In this document: positions 52,443 through 59,987 of the stretch, piece after piece
Layout of the letters: each line of letters starts with the position of its first letter
Numbering within the stretch: position 1 is the stretch's first letter
Source of the DNA: Trebonia sp963734665
GTDB taxonomy: Bacteria > Actinomycetota > Actinomycetes > Streptosporangiales > Streptosporangiaceae
Reading direction: 5' to 3'
DNA: 64,000 nucleotides
Assembly (NCBI GenBank): GCA_963734665.1
Contig: CAVTIR010000013.1
Location: forward strand, 1,116,001-1,180,000
Made by a program: the position numbers and the translations under genes
The notes under the pieces: model-generated
Databases searched by the model: none
What the model saw: the letters and a program-made list of their open reading frames with translations, nothing else
Told to the model about the DNA's origin: nothing

Positions 52443-52901
52443 ATGCGGATCGCGATAGCCGGCGACCACAACGGCGTTGCGCTGAAGGACCAGCTCATCC
52501 AGGTGCTCTCCGGACAGGGCCACGACATGACCGACCTGGGCGCTCACGGCGAAGCGGTTGTCGACTACCCGCCGCTGTGCGCGGCGGTCGGCCGCCGGGT
52601 CGCCAGCGGGGCAGCCGACCGGGGCATCGTGATCGGCGGCTCCGGTTCGGGTGAGCAGATCGCCTGCAACAAGATCGCGGGCGTCCGGGCCGGGGTCTGC
52701 CACGACCTGTTCACCACGGAGATCGCGCGCGCCCACAACGACGCGAACGTGCTCGTCATCGGCGCCAAGATCGTCGCGCCCGCCCTGGCCGAGCTGATCA
52801 CCGGCCGCTGGCTCGCCACGCCGTTCAAGGGCGGCCGCCATGCCGGCCGGCTTGACCAGATCGCCGCCCTGGAGCGCGGCGAGACCCTAGAACTCGGCTG
52901 A
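52443..52901 (+). CDS. rpiB: RpiB/LacA/LacB family sugar-phosphate isomerase
   Basis: 152 residues. It has the RpiB fold with IAIAGDHNGVALKDQLIQVL at the start and IVIGGSGSGEQIACNKIAGVRAG-type loop; the enterobacterial active-site Cys is replaced and the base is the Glu of GSGSGEQ, as in mycobacterial RpiB. ARAHNDANVLVIGAKIV is also conserved. Family members interconvert ribose- and ribulose-5-phosphate or other aldose/ketose pairs. Directly downstream of the Pht5-like gene and with GGAGGATCACC before the ATG, it is probably co-transcribed, so a tautomerase-like task in the aromatic pathway is possible. That is speculation. Confidence 0.85.
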   Translation: MRIAIAGDHNGVALKDQLIQVLSGQGHDMTDLGAHGEAVVDYPPLCAAVGRRVASGAADRGIVIGGSGSGEQIACNKIAGVRAGVCHDLFTTEIARAHNDANVLVIGAKIVAPALAELITGRWLATPFKGGRHAGRLDQIAALERGETLELG

Positions 52902-53741
52902 CCCGAGGAACTCAAGCACGCGAGCGGGCGCGGTCTCGGCCGTCTGCCCGCTCACAGGCATGTCCCAGTACTGCGCGCGCGGCAGGCACTCCTCCAGGTA
53001 ACGGGCCGCCGATGTCGCGTGCGACGCGTCCTGCCCAGGCACGATCAGCGCGGGGACGTCGAGCCGCAGCAGGTCCTCCGGTTCCGGCCCCGGCACGGTG
53101 TCCCTGTCGAACAGCATCCGCGCCATGCCCGCCACGAGCGTCTCGTACTGCTTCTGGTCGACAGCCCGGTAGCTGTCAGCGAACGCCGGGTCGCGGCGGG
53201 CGCAGTTCACCCACGGGCCGACGCGCGGGTCCTGCGTGAACCCCTGGTCGGACGAGAGGGCGTGGTCGACGGCAGTCGCCACGGACCGTTCGGCGACAAA
53301 GGAAAGATGCCGCGCGAACCTGGCGTGCTGCGTGATGCGGTACCGGGGACCACCCGCGGGTGAGTACAGCACCATGGACGCGACCGCGTCAGGCCAGGTG
53401 GCCGCGAAGACGGCCACCGCCGAGCAGCCCACGCAGCCGCCCATGAGGTGGGCGCGCGCGATGCCCAGGTGGTCGAGCAGGCCCTTGCCCTGCGCGGCGT
53501 AGTCCGCCCAGGTGATCCGCTCGACCCGGCCGCCGGAGTCGCCTGACTCGCGCCGGTCGAACATGATGCACGTGTAGGACTTGGCGAGGTGGTCCACGAG
53601 CCGCAGCCGCGCGTACAGGCTGAACGACGTCCAGTTCGCCAGGGTCGCGTTGAACCCGCCCGGGGAGAACATCAGCAGCGGCGGCCCGTCCCCGGTCACC
53701 TGGTAGTGCGTGGCGATACCGTCGATAACGGCGGTCGGCAT
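52887..53741 (-). CDS. Alpha/beta hydrolase with probable Cys nucleophile
   Basis: 284 residues of the alpha/beta-hydrolase fold: oxyanion region LLMFSPGGFNATLANWTSF, then IMFDRRESGDSGG, and the nucleophile elbow HLMGGCVGCSAVAV. The elbow reads Gly-Gly-Cys103-Val-Gly, with Cys where Ser is usual, as in dienelactone hydrolase. The acid Asp is probably in PALIVPGQDASHATSAARYL, whose His may be catalytic or another follows. Last gene of the leftward Rieske operon; its 3' end overlaps the convergent rpiB by 15 bases. It could hydrolyse a lactone or C-C bond of a ring-cleavage product. Confidence 0.8.
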   Translation of the reverse strand: MPTAVIDGIATHYQVTGDGPPLLMFSPGGFNATLANWTSFSLYARLRLVDHLAKSYTCIMFDRRESGDSGGRVERITWADYAAQGKGLLDHLGIARAHLMGGCVGCSAVAVFAATWPDAVASMVLYSPAGGPRYRITQHARFARHLSFVAERSVATAVDHALSSDQGFTQDPRVGPWVNCARRDPAFADSYRAVDQKQYETLVAGMARMLFDRDTVPGPEPEDLLRLDVPALIVPGQDASHATSAARYLEECLPRAQYWDMPVSGQTAETAPARVLEFLGSAEF

Positions 53742-53753
53742 GCGAAATCCCCT

Positions 53754-54581
53754 CTAGGCCCGGGCTGCGATATCGCCCTTGATGTGCAGGCCGGCCCGCA
53801 CGTCCGCGGCGACCGCCGTCAGCGCGTCCATCGTGACCTGGGCGACATGAGCGTAAGTGTCCGGCTTTTCATCCAGGGTCCGCGCGGCGTACCCGATGGC
53901 CGCGTGCGCCATCCGGACCCGCCCGTCGAGCCACGGGCCGCCGCCCGCGCCGCCGATGACCGGGATGCCGACCGCCTGCGTGACCTCGGGTCCTGCGACC
54001 GGCCCCGAATTGGTGAAGTCGAGCAGGGCCGCGCCCGCTTCCTCCAGGCGTTTCGCGTCGGCGACCAGTTCGTCCTTCATGCCCGGCGGCACCCGCGCGC
54101 CTGGCGCGAGCATCGCCTCGTAGCCGACGCCGTGCCGCAGCGCCGTCTGCGGGGTGATCCCGAGTTGTGCCCACACCGGTATCCCGGCCCGCGTCACCGC
54201 GGCCACGGCGGCGGGGAAATCGGCCGCGCCGTCGATCTTAACCAGGTCCGCCCCGGCTTCCTTGGCCAGGGTGATGGCGGCGCGCACGGCGCTGTCGGTG
54301 CCCTCCTGCACGGGGCCGAACGGGATGTCCACGCTGACCAGCGCCCTCGTGACCCCGCGGCGCACGGCCTTGCAGACGACGAGCATCTCCGCAAGCGTGA
54401 CTTCCAACGGGCTGCGGTGGCCCCAGAGGTTGACGCCGACGGAGTCCCCGACGGACACGATCTCCACGCCGGCCCGGTCGGCGATCGTGGCGATCTGGTA
54501 GTCCCAGGCCACGACGCCGACGATCTTCTGCCCGTCGCGCTTCATCTGCTGGAGCGCGCCAATGGCGACTTTGTCGTTCAT
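53754..54581 (-). CDS. PanB-like ketopantoate hydroxymethyltransferase family protein
   Basis: 275 residues with the PanB pattern: VVAWDYQIATIADRAGVEIV, SVGDSVGVNLWGHRSPLEVT (metal Asp), VSVDIPFGPVQEGTDSAVRA and LVKIDGAADFPAAVAAVTRA. It also has GIPVWAQLGITPQTALRHGV and IPVIGGAGGGPWLDGRV. PanB makes ketopantoate from 2-oxoisovalerate and methylene-tetrahydrofolate, and it belongs to the PEP mutase/isocitrate lyase superfamily. Location inside a Rieske oxygenase operon, 15 bases after the preceding gene, makes pantothenate synthesis doubtful; it may act on a 2-oxo acid of the pathway. Several active-site details (GGAGGGPWLDGR in place of GIGAG) differ. Confidence 0.75.
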   Translation of the reverse strand: MNDKVAIGALQQMKRDGQKIVGVVAWDYQIATIADRAGVEIVSVGDSVGVNLWGHRSPLEVTLAEMLVVCKAVRRGVTRALVSVDIPFGPVQEGTDSAVRAAITLAKEAGADLVKIDGAADFPAAVAAVTRAGIPVWAQLGITPQTALRHGVGYEAMLAPGARVPPGMKDELVADAKRLEEAGAALLDFTNSGPVAGPEVTQAVGIPVIGGAGGGPWLDGRVRMAHAAIGYAARTLDEKPDTYAHVAQVTMDALTAVAADVRAGLHIKGDIAARA

Positions 54582-54596
54582 AGTCTCCTAAGTCCC

Positions 54597-55133
54597 CTAT
54601 ACCCGGAGAGCGGACAGGACCTCCGGGACGTCCGCGACGTCCCGGAGCACCACGAGCACCATTGCGTTGGGCCGCAACGCGGACACGACGTCGTTGACCG
54701 GGTGGTCGCCCGGCAGCACCAGACCCGCGGACATGATGCCGCGCGCTGCGGCGGCGTCGCCGATGATCGACGCCGCCTCAGCGTTCGCTCCCGCCGACGC
54801 GACCATCACGACGGTGTCCGCGCCGTCCAGCTCCTCGCTCAGCAGCGCCGTGTCGCCGGTCCCGGCGTGCCGGAGCAGCGCGTCATCAGGGACCGCCGAC
54901 TCGAACACGAGGAAGCGCCCGCCACTCCACAACCGACCCCCCATATCCCGGACGATCCCCTCTGACTGACCGTCAAGCGCGATCACCCGCGAGCTGCGGC
55001 GGGCGAATTCGGGAACAGTGATCCGGAACCTGGCCTCGGCGGCTGTAGTGGCGAGGGCGCAGCTGCTGAGGAGTGTCGGCTGGCGCTGCTGCGCTGACTG
55101 GGCCTGTGCGATTGGCTGTGCGTGCGTGCTCAC
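54597..55133 (-). CDS. Protein of unknown function in the Rieske operon
   Basis: 178 residues from GTG 55133, which overlaps the Rieske gene stop as GTGA. The sequence alternates strands and helices in a Rossmann-like way (RVIALDGQSEGIVRDMGG, DTVVMVASAGANAEAASIIG, DAAAARGIMSAGLVLPGD, AMVLVVLRDVADVPEVLSAL). The N-terminal 30 residues are Gln/Ala-rich and probably disordered. I recognise no family. The middle (VASAGANAEAASIIGDAAAA) might bind a nucleotide or phosphate. Tight placement between the oxygenase and the PanB-like gene says that it belongs to this pathway. Confidence 0.65.
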   Translation of the reverse strand: MSTHAQPIAQAQSAQQRQPTLLSSCALATTAAEARFRITVPEFARRSSRVIALDGQSEGIVRDMGGRLWSGGRFLVFESAVPDDALLRHAGTGDTALLSEELDGADTVVMVASAGANAEAASIIGDAAAARGIMSAGLVLPGDHPVNDVVSALRPNAMVLVVLRDVADVPEVLSALRV

Positions 55134-56422
55134 ACCGACGCGTGCTTCTCGCCCGGGCGGACGCGCAGGGCGTCGGCGCAACCCTCAATGAAGGACTGGT
55201 CCTTCGGCAGCACGACCGCGGCCGACCGGACCGCCTGGTGCTCGACGTCGACGCCGGGCGGCGTCACGCCCTCGTCGCGCAGCGCCTCCACGGCCCGCCA
55301 GAGCTTGCGCCGGGCCATGATGATGCCGCTGTCGGTGGAGACGAGGCGTTCCTTCGTCCGGTCCACGATCGGGCCCATGCTCTCCTGCAGGGACGCGTCC
55401 TGCATGGAGATGCCCTTGATACCCGAGTAGGTGTCGCCGCGCTTCTGGGCGGCGCGGTCCATCATGTAGTCGTTGTCCTTGTTCTGCAGCGGCCGGTACG
55501 TCCCGGGGACGAACTCGTTGTGCACCCCGTGGCCGTCCTTCATGTGCTGCACCTCGGTCTCGGTGAGCGGGCGGACCGGGTGGTAGTCGTACGTGAACAC
55601 CCAGCAGTTCTCGTCGTCGACCGGGACCCAGAAGTGGCCGTGGATCGGGTGGTCGCCGCGGGGCGGGATCATCGTGAAGCTGGGCATCACCCACGGCGTG
55701 ATCCGCCAGTAGTAATGCCCCTCCTCGGCGTTGCGGCGGACGCCGATGAACAGCCCGCCATCGGACTCCACGACCTCGAAGAACGGCTTCCTGTCGGCGA
55801 GGTTGTACTTGTTGCCCTGCGCACCCTTGAACAGCGGGTCGTTCCGCAGCCCGTCGCTGTGCAGCCAGGAGACGTGGCTGGAGTCGATGCCGCCCTCAAG
55901 CGCCTGCAGCCAGTTGCACTCCTGCCACCGCTTGGAGGTGAAGCTCTGCTCCGCAGGGACCCTGGCGAACTCCCACTGCGGCAGGTCCGGCGTCTTCGCC
56001 GGGTCGCCCATGTAGGTCCACAGCACGTCGCCGATCTTGACCAGCGGGTAGCTCTTGAGCTTGATCTTCGCGCACAGGCTGCTGTGCCGCTCGTCAGGCT
56101 CGGAGGGGATCTCGACGCACTGGCCGTTCACGTCGTACTTCCAGCCGTGGTAGGAGCAGCGCAGCCCGGATTCCTCGTTGCGCCCGAACCACAGCGACAC
56201 GCCCCGGTGCGCGCAGAACTCGTCCATCAGGCCGTACCTGCCGTCGCTGTCGCGGAAGGCGATCAGCCGCTCCGACAGCAGCTTCACGCGCACCGGCGGG
56301 CAGTCGTTCTCCGGAAGCTCCTCGGCCAGGAACGCCGGGATCCAGTACTGCCGGAACATTTCGCCCATCGGCGTCCCAGGTCCGGTCTGGGTGAGCAGAT
56401 CGTTGATCTCCTGCTTCAGCAT
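55130..56422 (-). CDS. Rieske non-heme iron oxygenase, phthalate 4,5-dioxygenase-like
   Basis: 430 residues. The Rieske centre uses CAHRG and CSYHGW (C-X-H ... C-X2-H). The catalytic iron site is in EGGIDSSHVSWLH with the bridging Asp, and a late Asp completes the facial triad. The sequence is of the phthalate oxygenase/VanA-like class (MLKQEINDLLTQTGPGTPMG, MFRQYWIPAFLAEEL, ERLIAFRDSDGRYGLMDEFC). It needs an external reductase; a ferredoxin and ferredoxin reductase are encoded 2 kb away. The start MLKQEIND at 56422 was chosen as the conserved N-terminus; the frame extends upstream only through the methyltransferase gene. Confidence 0.88.
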   Translation of the reverse strand: MLKQEINDLLTQTGPGTPMGEMFRQYWIPAFLAEELPENDCPPVRVKLLSERLIAFRDSDGRYGLMDEFCAHRGVSLWFGRNEESGLRCSYHGWKYDVNGQCVEIPSEPDERHSSLCAKIKLKSYPLVKIGDVLWTYMGDPAKTPDLPQWEFARVPAEQSFTSKRWQECNWLQALEGGIDSSHVSWLHSDGLRNDPLFKGAQGNKYNLADRKPFFEVVESDGGLFIGVRRNAEEGHYYWRITPWVMPSFTMIPPRGDHPIHGHFWVPVDDENCWVFTYDYHPVRPLTETEVQHMKDGHGVHNEFVPGTYRPLQNKDNDYMMDRAAQKRGDTYSGIKGISMQDASLQESMGPIVDRTKERLVSTDSGIIMARRKLWRAVEALRDEGVTPPGVDVEHQAVRSAAVVLPKDQSFIEGCADALRVRPGEKHASV

Positions 56423-56465
56423 CGCGGTTGCTGTCCCGTCTCTTCTCGCGCCGGGCCGGCTTGTT

Positions 56466-57182
56466 TCATGAGGGAGTGCGGCCCATGAACAGGCAGGTGT
56501 AGAACGCCCGCCAGGGCACTTCGACGTCGGTGATTCCCGCCGCCGCGAGGGCGTCCAGGTGGTCCTGGACACTGGTGAGCGGGTAGTTGTGGTGGTGCTT
56601 CGGCCCGTCGGACGTGACGCCGAACTGCTTGCGTGCCGCCCGCAGCCGCTGGTCCCACACGTCGTCGAACCCGGCCGTGGCGGGCGGGCCTGCCTGGCTG
56701 GCGGGGCCGATGTGGTCGAGGTTGACCAGCCAGCCGCCTGGCTTGAGCTTGCGGGCGGCGGCCGAGTAGAAGCTAATGAGCCCGTCCGTGTCGAGGTGGT
56801 GAGCGGCACGGGACGTCGTGATGACATCCGCCTTATCAGGCAGGCCAGCGCCGTCCAGGTCGGTCATGTCGGCGATGCGGTACTCGACGCGGTCGCCGAA
56901 CGGCGCGAGCTTCTCGTGCGCCAGGTCGAGCATCGGGCGCGACGCGTCGGTCCAGATTCCGTTCGCCCGCGGGAACTGCTTGAGGAAGACCTCGAGCACG
57001 GCGCCAGGGCCGGCGCCGACGTCGATGATCGTGGCGGGTTCCGGGTTATCCCCAGCCACGATGGCGGCGGCCATCCGCCGCGGGAAGTCCAGGAGGTCAC
57101 GGAACGAGTCTGTCGTCGCCCAGTCGCGGGCGAAGTCCGTGTCCCGCCACATGGCCGCCGCCTGCTCGCCTTGGGTGGTCAC
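56466..57182 (-). CDS. Class I SAM-dependent methyltransferase
   Basis: 238 residues. Motif I is ATIIDVGAGPGAVLEVFLKQ, the acidic residue of motif II is in IWTDASRPMLDLAHEKL, and VEYRIADMTDLDGAGLPDKA and VITTSRAAHHLDTDGLISFY follow. The GTG at 57182 overlaps the bicupin stop (GTGA). The family is generic; O-methylation or demethylation chemistry on phenolic intermediates is possible. Second gene in the leftward Rieske operon, 43 bases before the oxygenase. Confidence 0.85.
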   Translation of the reverse strand: MTTQGEQAAAMWRDTDFARDWATTDSFRDLLDFPRRMAAAIVAGDNPEPATIIDVGAGPGAVLEVFLKQFPRANGIWTDASRPMLDLAHEKLAPFGDRVEYRIADMTDLDGAGLPDKADVITTSRAAHHLDTDGLISFYSAAARKLKPGGWLVNLDHIGPASQAGPPATAGFDDVWDQRLRAARKQFGVTSDGPKHHHNYPLTSVQDHLDALAAAGITDVEVPWRAFYTCLFMGRTPS

Positions 57183-58189
57183 GCGCTCACTCCCGTGCCG
57201 TACTCGGGGGCGTTCTCCAGGTACGCGACCTTGTTGTAGCCGAGCTGCTTGAACAGGCGGTTCTGCCCCGACAGCAGGCGCAGCGGCTGGCCGTCGGCGC
57301 TGAAGTGCTGGGCGATCGTGTTCTGCGGGACGTAAAGCGTGTCACCGGTCTTGATCTCGTGCCTGGTCGGCTCGTTGGCGATCCTGGCGTAGTACTTGTC
57401 GTCCAGGTCCGCGGCTACTTCCCAGTGCAGGCTGTAGCCCGATCCGCCGAGGACGTAGAGGATCTCGTCGGCCATGTGCCACCGCTTGCCGGACCGGCTC
57501 CCGGCCGGGATCTCGAGCTCGAAGACGTCGACGCTGAACGTGCGCACGTCGGTCGTCTCCAGGGACGACAGCACGCGGACCTTGCCAAGCGGCGTGCTCT
57601 CCCAGGTGGTGTCGGCCGGCTTGACGACCTTCTTGCGCTTCTCCACGCCAGGGGTCCAGATCTGCGACCAGTCAACACGCTCGCCGTACTTGTCCGCGTC
57701 GGCGAGCGGGCCGCTGCGGCCCTGCTGGATCAGCCCCAGGTACATCCACGCGCACTTGGCCTTCATGACGAGCGCGGTCGCCTGCTCGTCATAGGGGTTG
57801 AAGTGACGGTGGACCGAGTCGGTGTGGACGAGCACGAGGTCGTCCTTCGCCCAGTCGTACCGCTCGCCGTCGTGGACCTCGTAGCCCTTGCCTTCCAGGA
57901 TGTAGAAGGCGGCCTCGTTCTGGTGGCCGTGACCGTGGTTCGACGACCGGGGCGGCAGCTGCACGAAGTGCACCTGGAGCGTCTGGGTCAGGAACGGGTC
58001 GTCGCCGGGGCCGACCCGCCACCAGGTCTTGGACTGATCCGAGTCTCCGGAGTGGGCGACCTTGGCGTCGTCCACGACCACGGAGCTGTCGCGCACCCGG
58101 GGCGCGGCAAGCTGGGCCGTCCTGAATTCCTTGAGGCCATAGGTCTCCGAGGTCATTCCCCGGAGGAACACGCGTCCGCTCTTCGCCAT
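57179..58189 (-). CDS. Bicupin, possible ring-cleavage dioxygenase
   Basis: 336 residues with two cupin domains: NHGHGHQNEAAFYILEGKGY and VLVHTDSVHRHFNPYD, then GKRWHMADEILYVLGGSGYS and YVPQNTIAQHFSADG. The first domain keeps HGHGH...E...H, ideal for an iron or manganese site; the second is partly degenerate. ATG 58189 with AAGGAG five bases ahead is favoured over the GTG just before it. It is the first gene of the six-gene Rieske operon. It resembles the bicupin at 47299-48435 in plan. A dioxygenase acting on the product of the Rieske enzyme is a fair inference. Confidence 0.75.
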   Translation of the reverse strand: MAKSGRVFLRGMTSETYGLKEFRTAQLAAPRVRDSSVVVDDAKVAHSGDSDQSKTWWRVGPGDDPFLTQTLQVHFVQLPPRSSNHGHGHQNEAAFYILEGKGYEVHDGERYDWAKDDLVLVHTDSVHRHFNPYDEQATALVMKAKCAWMYLGLIQQGRSGPLADADKYGERVDWSQIWTPGVEKRKKVVKPADTTWESTPLGKVRVLSSLETTDVRTFSVDVFELEIPAGSRSGKRWHMADEILYVLGGSGYSLHWEVAADLDDKYYARIANEPTRHEIKTGDTLYVPQNTIAQHFSADGQPLRLLSGQNRLFKQLGYNKVAYLENAPEYGTGVSA

Positions 58190-58209
58190 CACGACTCCTT
58201 CGCCGTTAT

Positions 58210-58228
58210 CGGTCTAACAGTTATACCT
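58210..58228. promoter_or_regulatory. Operator-like site H
   Basis: CGGTCTAACAGTTATACCT; on the leftward strand it reads AGGTATAACTGTTAGACC. It lies 21 bases upstream of the bicupin that starts the Rieske operon and shares the GGTAT half-site with the other sites. It is the most degenerate copy. Confidence 0.4.
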
Positions 58229-58378
58229 CTGACCATAGACCCGCGTCGAGATCTCCCCCGGCACAGGTCTCGTTCAATTGCGCCCCGGCCCACCCGCGGG
58301 CTCATGCGGTCGCATGCGCCCGGCCCGCAGGCCGCCCGCACAGATCTCCAGGGCTGATGTGGCACCGGTGAGCACGCT

Positions 58379-58717
58379 TCAGGCAGCGTGCCAGGACCGC
58401 ACGAGTTCGGTGTCGGCGCCGACGCGGCCGAATTTCCCGCTGCCGCCAGGGCTGCCGATGGGTTCATCGCGTCCGTCTAGCGACTCGGCGAAGAACCGCT
58501 GGTTGTCCTCGACGAACTGCGTCATCTCCGGCGGCGCCTTGAAGTCGGTGAAGATGGCGCCCTCGGGGCAGGCCGGCTCGCACGCGCCGCAGTCGATGCA
58601 CTCGCGCGGGTTGATGTAGAGCTTGCGGTCGCCTTCGTAGATGCAGTCCACCGGGCATTCCTCGATGCACGACTTGTCCATCACGTCGATGCACGGGGCG
58701 GCTATGAAGTAGGGCAT
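58379..58717 (-). CDS. fdxA: Seven-iron ferredoxin
   Basis: 112 residues, MPYFIAAPCIDVMDKSCIEE then CPVDCIYEGDRKLYINPREC and CIDCGACEPACPEGAIF. The pattern has a 3Fe-4S cluster (Cys9, Cys17 with the later Cys) and a 4Fe-4S cluster (CIDCGACEPACP). It is the standard actinobacterial FdxA type, with a C-terminal extension rich in Gly (RDEPIGSPGGSGKFGRVGAD). Eighteen bases downstream of the reductase gene, it would shuttle electrons to the Rieske oxygenase. Confidence 0.93.
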   Translation of the reverse strand: MPYFIAAPCIDVMDKSCIEECPVDCIYEGDRKLYINPRECIDCGACEPACPEGAIFTDFKAPPEMTQFVEDNQRFFAESLDGRDEPIGSPGGSGKFGRVGADTELVRSWHAA

Positions 58718-58735
58718 AGGTGACTGGCTCCTGAT

Positions 58736-59728
58736 TCAGGCTGCTTTCACGGTCAGGTCGCTTGAGTGGCCGGGGAACAACGGCGCCTTGGGGTCGAGTG
58801 CCGCCACGGCGTTGTTCACGGCCGTCGCGGCCTCGCCGAAGCCGACCGCGATCAGCCGGACCTTGCCGGGGTATTCGGTGATGTCACCAGCGGCGTACAC
58901 GCGGTCCAGGTTCGTCGCCATGGCCGTGTCCACGACGAGGCGCCGCTCGGCGATGTCCAGGCCCCAGGACTCAAGCGCGCTGATGTCGGCCGTGAAGCCG
59001 AGGGCGGCGACGACCGCCTGCGTCTTGAGCCGGGTGGTCTCTTTCGTCCGCTTGCTGTGCACGTCGACGGCCTCGATCCAGCCGCCGCCGCTGGCCGCGA
59101 CGAGCTCGGCGCTGGTGATGACCGGCACGCCCAGGTCGGCGACCTGCTGGATCAGGGCTTCGTGGGCACGGAACGTCTCGCGCCGGTGCACCACGGTCAC
59201 CGACCGCGCAAGCGGAGACAAGCTGAGCGCCCAGTCGAAGGCGCTGTCGCCGCCGCCGACGATCACGACGTCCCGGTCCCGGTACTCCTCCGGCCGCGGC
59301 ACGAAGTACGCCAGTCCCCTGCTCTCGAACGGAGCGAGCGCCGCCAGGGGCCGCGGCGTGAACGTGCCGATCCCGCCGGTCACCACGACGAAACGGGCGC
59401 GGATCCGCAGCCCGGCCGATGTCGCGACGACGGGCATGCCGTCGTCGTAGGTCAACGACCGGGCTTCCTCACCGAGCAGGTACCGCGGCTCGTACCGGCC
59501 CGCCTGCTCGGCGAGCCCGGCGATCAAATCGCGGCCCCGGACGGCAGAGAAACCGGCGATGTCGTAGATCAGCTTCTCCGGGTACATGGCGCAGACCTGG
59601 CCGCCGATCTCCGGCAGCGAGTCCATGACCGCCACGGACTGACCGCGGAAGCCGGCGTAGTAGGCGGCGTACAGGCCGACGGGGCCGGCCCCGACGATCA
59701 ACGCGTCAACGTCTGCATCGTGCGACAC
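58736..59728 (-). CDS. Ferredoxin-NADP reductase (thioredoxin reductase-like)
   Basis: 330 residues of the FNR type resembling thioredoxin reductase. The FAD site is DALIVGAGPVGLYAAYYAGF, the NADPH site DRDVVIVGGGDSAFDWALSL, and the FAD C-terminal motif RVYAAGDITEYPGKVRLIAV. It lacks the CxxC of thioredoxin reductases, as expected for FNR2-like proteins. It reduces the adjacent ferredoxin using NADPH. GTG or ATG start at 59728 follows GGGAGGAGTC. Operator-like site E lies 16-33 bases upstream. Confidence 0.93.
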   Translation of the reverse strand: MSHDADVDALIVGAGPVGLYAAYYAGFRGQSVAVMDSLPEIGGQVCAMYPEKLIYDIAGFSAVRGRDLIAGLAEQAGRYEPRYLLGEEARSLTYDDGMPVVATSAGLRIRARFVVVTGGIGTFTPRPLAALAPFESRGLAYFVPRPEEYRDRDVVIVGGGDSAFDWALSLSPLARSVTVVHRRETFRAHEALIQQVADLGVPVITSAELVAASGGGWIEAVDVHSKRTKETTRLKTQAVVAALGFTADISALESWGLDIAERRLVVDTAMATNLDRVYAAGDITEYPGKVRLIAVGFGEAATAVNNAVAALDPKAPLFPGHSSDLTVKAA

Positions 59729-59743
59729 CTGACTCCTCCCAAT

Positions 59744-59761
59744 CGGACTAAGGTCATACCA
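59744..59761 (-). promoter_or_regulatory. Operator-like site E
   Basis: On the leftward strand TGGTATGACCTTAGTCCG; the first 13 bases are identical to sites A and D, while the second half is degenerate. It lies just upstream of the ferredoxin reductase gene and near the divergent GntR gene. Confidence 0.55.
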
Positions 59762-59919
59762 TTATGCGGCACAAGAGGGCGGCGGGGCAACAGCGGAGCC
59801 AAATATCGTGATCAGCGCCCTGACCGTGGCGGCGCAGCCCGCCGGAGGCTCCCAGACGGTCCCCGGCGGATCTCGGGCGCGGAAGACACGTACGCCACGG
59901 AGATCCACGCTATTGGCCC

Positions 59920-59944
59920 AACCATAATGCCTTAACGTATGGTT
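59920..59944. promoter_or_regulatory. Dyad upstream of the GntR gene
   Basis: AACCATA (59920-59926) and TATGGTT (59938-59944) form a perfect 7-bp inverted repeat with an 11-base spacer, 43 bases before the GntR start. It is probably an autoregulatory site, related to the GGTAT-type half-sites. Confidence 0.55.
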
Positions 59945-59987
59945 AGGGTGTCCTAAAGATAGGCCAGCGGCACCAAGGAGGAAGCAG

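Noticed and set aside
55073..56488. Rightward open frame of 471 codons
   Set aside because: Antisense to the Rieske oxygenase, whose Rieske and iron motifs are intact.
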